Positions 58,980 to 64,000 of a stretch of 64,000 bases of DNA are shown here, in pieces. The position numbers and the translations under genes were made by a program. How positions within the stretch are numbered: the stretch's first letter is position 1; each line of letters starts with the position of its first letter. The notes beneath the pieces were generated by a model, which ran no database searches, was not told where the DNA came from, and worked only from the letters and a program-made list of their open reading frames with translations. Source of the DNA: Chlamydiae bacterium RIFCSPLOWO2_12_FULL_45_20 (GTDB lineage Bacteria; Chlamydiota; Chlamydiia; Chlamydiales; SM23-39); assembly GCA_001796285.1 (NCBI GenBank), contig MGMD01000026.1, positions 49,836-113,835 on the forward strand, in the 5' to 3' direction.

Positions 58980-60800
58980 TTACCTTTTTTGCAGTTCAAT
59001 GAGCAAGATGGAAATATCGGCAGGCGTAATTCCAGAGATTCTGGAGGCTTGCCCTAAGTTTTCTGGGGTGTAGCGGATGAATTTTTGTTTTGCTTCGGTT
59101 CTTAGTGAGGCGATACTTGCGTAGTTAAACTCTTTGGGAACGCGGACATGGTCGAGATGCTCGAGTTTTTTTACTTCCTTTTGCTGTCGTTCGATGTAGC
59201 CTGAGTATTTGAGAAAAAGCTCAATTTGGGTATTGATCTCTTCCCCAAAATCTTCAATCTCTACAAAGATCTCTTTTGCGCTGGTATAAGAAGCGTCAGG
59301 TCTTGAGAGAAACTGGGCTAGGCTCGTATTTTTTCCTTCGATGGTTTTGAAGATTTTTTTCAGCCGTTCTATTTCCTGATCGATGGTCTTTTGCTTGTAA
59401 ATGACATGGTCGTACTGCTTTTTTGAGAGGAGGCCGAGCTCGTAGGCAAAAGGTCTTAATCGGAGATCTGCATTGTCTTGCCGTAAAAGCAGACGATGCT
59501 CCGCTCTTGAAGTAAACATCCGGTAGGGCTCATGGAGATCGAATCGGATGAGATCATCGATCATCACGCCGATATAGCTTGTTGAGCGCCGGAGGATGAA
59601 CGGTTCTTTGTGAGAGCATTTGAGGGCAGCATTAATTCCTGCCATCAGGCCCTGTCCCGCCGCTTCTTCATATCCTGTTGTTCCATTCACTTGACCTGCA
59701 AGAAAAAGACCTTCTACGCGTTTCGTTTCTAGGGAAGGATAGAGCTGTTCGCTTTTGACATAATCATACTCAATCGCGTAAGCAGCTCTCATCACTTCCG
59801 CTTTTTCTAGGCCGATGCAAGTGTGAATCAGATCCAATTGTACATCAAACGGCAAAGAGGAGGAGATCCCATTCACATAAAACTCCTCAGTCATGAGTCC
59901 TTCCGGCTCTAAAAAGATCTGGTGCCGTTCTTTGTCGGCAAAACGGACGATTTTGTCTTCAATGGAGGGGCAATATCTCGGCCCTACGCTTTGGATGCCC
60001 TTTGTGCCATATAGGGGCGAGCGGTGAAGATTCTGTTGGATAATTCTATGAGTGGCTGGCGTTGTATAGGTAATGTAGCAGGGAACTTGCTCCATTCGCT
60101 CTTCGGGAGCGTCAAAGGAAAATCTGACCCCCTCGTCCCCAGGCTGGATTTCACATTTGGAAAAGTCAATCCCTCTACGATTGATTCTAGGGGGAGTGCC
60201 TGTTTTGAGTCTTCCTAGCTGAAAGCCTAACGATTCAAGGCATGGGCTAAGGCCCGCTGCCGCCTTGTCGCCCCCCCTGCCTCCGGAAAATTGGGTTGCT
60301 CCAATATGGAGCAGCCCTCTCATAAAAGTCCCCGCAGAGAGGATCACTGTTCGAGATCGATAGAGAATTCCCTCTAGAGTTTCAACCCCTTGAATCTTCC
60401 CGTTCGCTACCACTAAGGTTTGGGATGTCCCTTGCTGGATCTCTAAATGCTCCATTTGCTCTAGGCGGTGCTTCATTTCCAGAGCATACAAAGCTCGATC
60501 GGCTTGAGAACGGGGAGATCGAACGGCAGGGCCCTTTGAGGCGTTCAACATGCGAAATTGGATGCTTCTTCGGTCTGCAATCTTTCCCATGAGCCCACCC
60601 AACGCATCAATTTCTCGGACGATGTGCCCTTTTGCTGTCCCGCCGATAGAGGGGTTGCAGCTCATTTTTGCAATGGTATCGAGATTCATTGTTAGAAGCA
60701 GCGTGGATGCGCCCATGCGAGCGGCCGCATGGGCTGCTTCACAGCCAGCGTGTCCTGCTCCAATGACCAGGACATCAAAAATTTTAGGATACTTCCACAT
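58980..60800 (-). CDS. mnmG: tRNA uridine-5-carboxymethylaminomethyl synthesis protein MnmG (GidA)
   Basis: 606 residues. FAD-binding VIGAGHAGCEAAHAAARMGA, MSCNPSIGGTAKGHIVREIDALGG, the RSPRSQADR motif, and GQVNGTTGYEEAAGQGLMAG. With MnmE modifies the wobble uridine of several tRNAs. I start at the ATG at 60800 (AGAGG ten bases upstream); a TTG at 60806 also fits. Confidence 0.96.
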   Translation of the reverse strand: MWKYPKIFDVLVIGAGHAGCEAAHAAARMGASTLLLTMNLDTIAKMSCNPSIGGTAKGHIVREIDALGGLMGKIADRRSIQFRMLNASKGPAVRSPRSQADRALYALEMKHRLEQMEHLEIQQGTSQTLVVANGKIQGVETLEGILYRSRTVILSAGTFMRGLLHIGATQFSGGRGGDKAAAGLSPCLESLGFQLGRLKTGTPPRINRRGIDFSKCEIQPGDEGVRFSFDAPEERMEQVPCYITYTTPATHRIIQQNLHRSPLYGTKGIQSVGPRYCPSIEDKIVRFADKERHQIFLEPEGLMTEEFYVNGISSSLPFDVQLDLIHTCIGLEKAEVMRAAYAIEYDYVKSEQLYPSLETKRVEGLFLAGQVNGTTGYEEAAGQGLMAGINAALKCSHKEPFILRRSTSYIGVMIDDLIRFDLHEPYRMFTSRAEHRLLLRQDNADLRLRPFAYELGLLSKKQYDHVIYKQKTIDQEIERLKKIFKTIEGKNTSLAQFLSRPDASYTSAKEIFVEIEDFGEEINTQIELFLKYSGYIERQQKEVKKLEHLDHVRVPKEFNYASIASLRTEAKQKFIRYTPENLGQASRISGITPADISILLIELQKR

Positions 60801-60885
60801 AAACAAGAACCTCTATCTCATTCTTTTGAAATAGAAGTAGAATAATAAGGAACAGTAAAATTTGGTCTACCATTCCCTCTGACAA

Positions 60886-60975
60886 CTATTTTTTCTTATG
60901 GCGATCGCGGCGTCTACGTTTTTTTCGCTTATGCTTGGCGATTTTTGCACGTCGTTTTTTCTTTACTGAGGCCAT
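60886..60975 (-). CDS. 29-residue basic ribosomal-type protein (AURKAIP1/COX24-like, bS22-like)
   Basis: MASVKKKRRAKIAKHKRKK to RDRHKKK: 29 residues, 21 of them Lys, Arg or His. The pattern MASV-x-KKRR-x-K-x-x-KHK-x-KK-x-RR matches small AURKAIP1/COX24-domain proteins such as mycobacterial bS22 at the small ribosomal subunit. AGGA six bases before the ATG supports translation. A single-exon gene between mnmG and dnaB that automated gene finders would easily miss. Confidence 0.7.
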   Translation of the reverse strand: MASVKKKRRAKIAKHKRKKRRRRDRHKKK

Positions 60976-61033
60976 GTTTTTCCTACGTTCTAAAAGAATC
61001 TGACATTCTAAACAAATAAGGGCTAAAAGTAAA

Positions 61034-61050
61034 TAGACCTCTTGCATAAC
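61034..61050 (-). repeat. IS-end-like motif
   Basis: TAGACCTCTTGCATAAC, the inverted form of the motif before mreC and gspE. Differs at two positions from the MITE end TAGACATCTTGCGTAAC. It lies between the small basic gene and the dnaB stop. Confidence 0.45.
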
Positions 61051-61097
61051 CGCCGTCGTAAAAAGCCGGAGCTATGAAAATATAAAAAATTTTTAAA

Positions 61098-62543
61098 CTA
61101 CTGGTCTTCTGGAGAAAATGCGGAAAAGGCGTCTTCATTTTTCTGGGCTACTGCATGGATTGGAGAGTAATTGGCAAATTGGCCGATCTCCTTCCTAAAG
61201 GTGAGTTGCACGTCGCCTACAGGGCCGTGCCTATTTTTTGCGATGATAATGTCTGCCATGCCGGGCTTGTCGTATTTGTCATAATAATCCCTGCGAAACA
61301 GCATCATGACAACGTCGCTATCCTGTTCGATCGATCCGCTTTCGCGAAGGTCGCTAAGCATTGGGCGATGTCCTTGCCTCTCCTCTACTTTTCTTGAGAG
61401 TTGGGCGGCGCAAAGAATGGGGATATTGAGCTCTCTTGCCAAATTCTTGAGATTGCGAGAGATTTCTGAAATTTCTGTCTGCCGATTTTCTATAGAACGC
61501 ATCGAGCCGGAGCCAGAAATGAGCTGTAGGTAGTCGATGATGATGAAGCCTATATTGTAGGCCTCTTTCATTCTACGGGCACGAGCGCGGATGTCTGTGA
61601 TTTTTAGTCCAGGTTGATCATCGATGATCATCGTTGCTTTTTGCATTCTGTTGACCGCTGCAACGATTCGTTGATATTCGGAGCCCGATAAAGAGCCTGT
61701 TTGGATTTTTTCAGACTCCACCTCTGATTGGGAGCAGATGATGCGATGTAGAATTTGAGACGCGCTCATCTCGAGAGAAAAAACGCCGACAGGAATATGG
61801 TTGCGAAAGCAGATGTTTTCTGCAAGATTCGCAGCCAAAGCAGTCTTTCCCATGGCGGGTCTTGCTGCAAGGATCATAAGGTTTGAATTGTTAAAGCCAT
61901 TGAGCATTTTATCAAGGTCGATAAAATGGGTAGGAATGCCGGTGATGCCGGGCTCGTCAGGACCCTTTTCTTGGAACTTTTCTTGCCTTGCTTGAAGTTC
62001 TTTTAGATAGGGGAGTTTCGACTCTGCTTTCAGTCCTGAAATAAGATCCTTGATGGAGACGCCGCCATGCCTTTGATTTTCCTGAGAAATTTGAAAAAAT
62101 TCTTTTTGAGCGTCGTCTAGCGCTAGTAAAACATCGTTTGGCTCTTCAAGAGCTGTTTTTTCAATGCGCTGAGAAGAGGCAATCATTTGTCTTAAGATCG
62201 ATTTTTCTCTGACCAGTTCTGCATACTCCTCGATGAAGGCAGAAGTTCCTGCATATTGTGCTAGAGAGGTCAAATAGCTGATGCCGCCGACTGGTTCGAG
62301 TTTGTTTTGCCGCTTCAGATCCTCTCCAACCAGATGGATGTCTGCAGGCTTATCGGCTCGGTAGGCCGCTTTCAAGGCGGAGTAGATGATTTGGTGTTCT
62401 CGATAATAAAAATCTGCTTCCTGAAGGCTGTCAGCGCAAATATTAAGGGCATTGATGTTGGTCAACATGCAACCGAGAACCATCATCTCCGATTCTTTGG
62501 AGTTGGGAGGAACCCTTGTCGTCTTCTTTTCCGCTTCTGCCAT
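61098..62543 (-). CDS. dnaB: Replicative DNA helicase DnaB
   Basis: 481 residues: N-terminal helical domain (ESEMMVLGCMLTNINALNI), linker, and RecA-like domain with Walker A ARPAMGKTALA, Walker B IIIDYLQLISG, and RESGSIEQDSDVVMML. No intein. Unwinds the replication fork. The order dnaB, mnmG, lplA matches Chlamydia. Confidence 0.97.
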   Translation of the reverse strand: MAEAEKKTTRVPPNSKESEMMVLGCMLTNINALNICADSLQEADFYYREHQIIYSALKAAYRADKPADIHLVGEDLKRQNKLEPVGGISYLTSLAQYAGTSAFIEEYAELVREKSILRQMIASSQRIEKTALEEPNDVLLALDDAQKEFFQISQENQRHGGVSIKDLISGLKAESKLPYLKELQARQEKFQEKGPDEPGITGIPTHFIDLDKMLNGFNNSNLMILAARPAMGKTALAANLAENICFRNHIPVGVFSLEMSASQILHRIICSQSEVESEKIQTGSLSGSEYQRIVAAVNRMQKATMIIDDQPGLKITDIRARARRMKEAYNIGFIIIDYLQLISGSGSMRSIENRQTEISEISRNLKNLARELNIPILCAAQLSRKVEERQGHRPMLSDLRESGSIEQDSDVVMMLFRRDYYDKYDKPGMADIIIAKNRHGPVGDVQLTFRKEIGQFANYSPIHAVAQKNEDAFSAFSPEDQ

Positions 62544-62695
62544 AAAGGATCAAGATAGCAAAAATGGGTTTATACACAAAGGGATTCAAATTTTGAGTCC
62601 CGTTCGGTATATTACCCCTCGACTTTGTAAGTCCCTTTTGGTTACCATGCCTGTCATGGCAGTGATTACAAATAGCTCAGCTGTCCAATTGAACC

Positions 62696-62717
62696 TCTCT
62701 CGCCTGAATGCGAGAGA
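62696..62717 (-). other. Right-end hairpin of the IS200/IS605-type element, candidate omega-RNA end
   Basis: TCTCTCGC (62696-62703) and GCGAGAGA (62710-62717) form a perfect 8-bp stem with a six-base loop. Read on the minus strand it follows the tnpB stop by about 20 bases, in the GAATC...hairpin...GGTTCAA context common at IS200/IS605 right ends, where the guide RNA of TnpB also ends. Confidence 0.45.
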
Positions 62718-62737
62718 TTCTTGCTTCAATGCTCTCC

Positions 62738-64000
62738 TTAAGGACTAGCTCCACAAGCTTTTAAGACCGACATCCCGGCGGCCTTTTCTACTATCGCGCT
62801 GTTCAAGTCTCTATCCATTTCCATCGAACAATTTTTATAGTCGTTTAAATTTTTCTTGATAACTTCTGGGTGCGTGAAAGCTGCAAATAAATCGATCCTC
62901 GTAACTGGGTAAGTATTCAGCTCATACATACCCAGTTACGAGGATCGATTTTTTGCGCTTTGACGCACCCAGAAGCTATCAATAAAATTTTAAGCGACTA
63001 TACAGCGATATATACGATCTCCCAGTTCCATTTTCTGTCTATGCCAGCAGGAGTTGCAGGTCTGTGTACTGGGAAAATATTGTCCTGTCTCTACAAAATG
63101 TTTTCCTTTCTCTTTAGCCTTATATTTCAGGCATCCAAGAAAAAAGCGCCAGCTCGCATCAGCGATGGCTCTGGATAGACTGCGCGTCCCTGTCTGTAAA
63201 AGATTTGGTATGTCTAGGCTTTCTACACAGATGATATCGTGGCTTTTGATAATCTCTGTAGAGAGCTTATGGGCAAAATCTTCTCGGCAATGTCGGATGC
63301 GGGCATGCAGCTTAGAAAGCTGTAGTTTGGCTCTAAGCCAATTTTTACTCCCTTTGACTTTTTTACAAAGACGTCGTGAGAGAACCCTGAGCCTGGGGAG
63401 GTCCTGAGTAAAGAATCGGGGGTTGTCGATCCGTTTAGCAGTGTTGTTGGGACCGGATGCCATCACCGCAAATGATTTAAGCCCCATATCGATACCGATT
63501 GCTTTTTCTTCTGCAATAGGGGCAGGGACTGGATCGTTTATCTCGATCTCGCAAGAAAAAGAGACATACCAATGGCTTCCTTCACGGAGGATCGTTGTTT
63601 GTTTTAGAGTTCCTTCAATTTCTCGAGATTTACGGAAGAGGACATACCCAATTTTCGGCAAATAGACTTGGGAGTTCTCGATATGGACTCCTTGCGGGTA
63701 TCGAAAACTATCTCTGATTCCTTTGCATTTAAAACGAGGGAATCCAGGTTTCTTTCCTTTCTTGAGATTTTGGAAAAAGTTCTGAAATGCAGCATCCAAG
63801 TTTTTGAGCGCTTGTTGCAATACTTGAGAGTGAATGTCCTTAAGCCAAGCGGTAGGCTGTTGTTTTTTAAGAGGGACAAGGTCATTGTTTTGTTCGAAAT
63901 AGGAAACACTTTTGCCCGTCTCTTCGTACACTTGTTTTCGCTGAGCCAGACCACGGTTATACAAAAACCGCGAGGCTCCGGCAAACTGGGAGCAAAGCTG
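62738..64000 (-). pseudogene. tnpB: IS200/IS605-type tnpB, split by a MITE and truncated by the window edge
   Basis: TnpB is an RNA-guided nuclease associated with IS200/IS605 elements. Seen from the edge: FAGASRFLYNRGLAQRKQVYEE, FPRFKCKGIRDSFRYPQG, RuvC-I AIGIDMGLKSFAVMASG, RuvC-II CVESLDIPNLL, and the zinc ribbon start TCNSCWHRQKMELGDRIYRC. The frame then stops in a 163-bp MITE (62838-63000). The C-terminus continues as NCSMEMDRDLNSAIVEKAAG with the second CxxC half and RuvC-III aspartate. No tnpA is seen; the left part lies outside the window. Confidence 0.9.
62838..63000. mobile_element. 163-bp palindromic MITE inside tnpB, TA target duplication
   Basis: Arms of about 40 bases: TAGTCGTTTAAATTTTTC... 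at the left and the inverted TAGTCGCTTAAAATTTTA... at the right match at roughly 36 of 40 positions, and more of the interior is palindromic. The flanking TA at 62836-62837 and 63001-63002 is consistent with IS630/Tc1-type insertion. No coding capacity. A solitary end occurs at 45086-45102. Confidence 0.85.

Noticed and set aside
61098..62543. Possible intein in DnaB
   Set aside because: The protein has normal length and continuous helicase motifs.
62640..62700. Sequence AAATAGCTCAGCTG resembling the 5' D-arm of a tRNA
   Set aside because: The preceding bases do not form a plausible acceptor stem and no anticodon or T arm follows; too short to support a disrupted tRNA gene.
1..64000. CRISPR array or rRNA operon
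   Set aside because: No regularly spaced direct repeats and no rRNA-like sequence were seen on reading the window.

Overview
The window comes from the chromosome of a chlamydia-related bacterium. The gene content and several gene neighbourhoods match Chlamydiae: an oversized GreA, Mg-type HemB, a double-length ThyX, tyrB-mreC, a type II secretion run (gspD-E-F-pseudopilins), tolQ-tolR-tolA-tolB-pal-LysM, tatD with sdhC-sdhA-sdhB, and lplA / mnmG / dnaB. MurI, glycosyltransferases, MORN, TPR and MYND proteins, insertion-sequence debris and MITE-like repeats point to an environmental (amoeba- or protist-associated) lineage rather than to the reduced genus Chlamydia. The exact genus cannot be told from the sequence alone.

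Layout. 1-6.4 kb: 5' part of greA (minus), a YjbH-like outer-membrane protein, hemB, and a convergent pair of apparently exported glycosyltransferases (GT92/GT2-like and GT10 fucosyltransferase-like). 6.5-13.9 kb: thyX, an aromatic amino-acid permease, uvrB, a tRNA-Ala(GGC), tyrB and mreC. 13.8-20 kb: two paralogous CDP-glycerol-transferase-like proteins, mutY, a GT4 glycosyltransferase and unknown proteins. 19.7-27 kb: a type II secretion operon. 27-44.8 kb: an accessory-looking stretch with a 32-repeat MORN protein, a MYND-finger protein, rsmD, a TPR + von Willebrand A operon, a permease, a beta-carbonic anhydrase, a membrane-anchored EEP-fold protein, an acidic unknown protein ending in an A10 tract, an outer-membrane barrel, a beta-propeller-like protein and envelope proteins. 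44.9-51.3 kb: a minus-strand envelope operon (TolQRAB-Pal, LysM lipoprotein, MurI, OmpR-type regulator). 51.3-56.8 kb: a glycosyltransferase, TatD and the succinate dehydrogenase operon. 57-62.5 kb: lplA, a small exported protein, a receiver/degenerate GGDEF protein, mnmG, a 29-residue basic ribosomal-type protein and dnaB. 62.6-64 kb: an IS200/IS605-type tnpB running off the right edge.

The most distinctive signal is small mobile DNA. The tnpB is split by a 163-bp palindromic MITE flanked by TA; removing it with one TA restores the TnpB zinc ribbon and RuvC-III motif in frame. Two copies of another 196-bp MITE lie at 44.85 and 56.81 kb, and related 14-17-bp end motifs occur at four other places, two of them acting as the Shine-Dalgarno region of mreC and gspE. 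A palindrome at 30.4 kb supplies the stop codons of both convergent genes around it. An A10 tract at 39.84 kb separates two minus-strand frames that would fuse into one longer protein after a one-base slip.

The gene order suggests co-expressed modules for envelope integrity (Tol-Pal, MurI), protein export (T2SS) and respiration (Sdh). These are separated by accessory genes whose eukaryote-like or repeat domains make them plausible host-interaction proteins.
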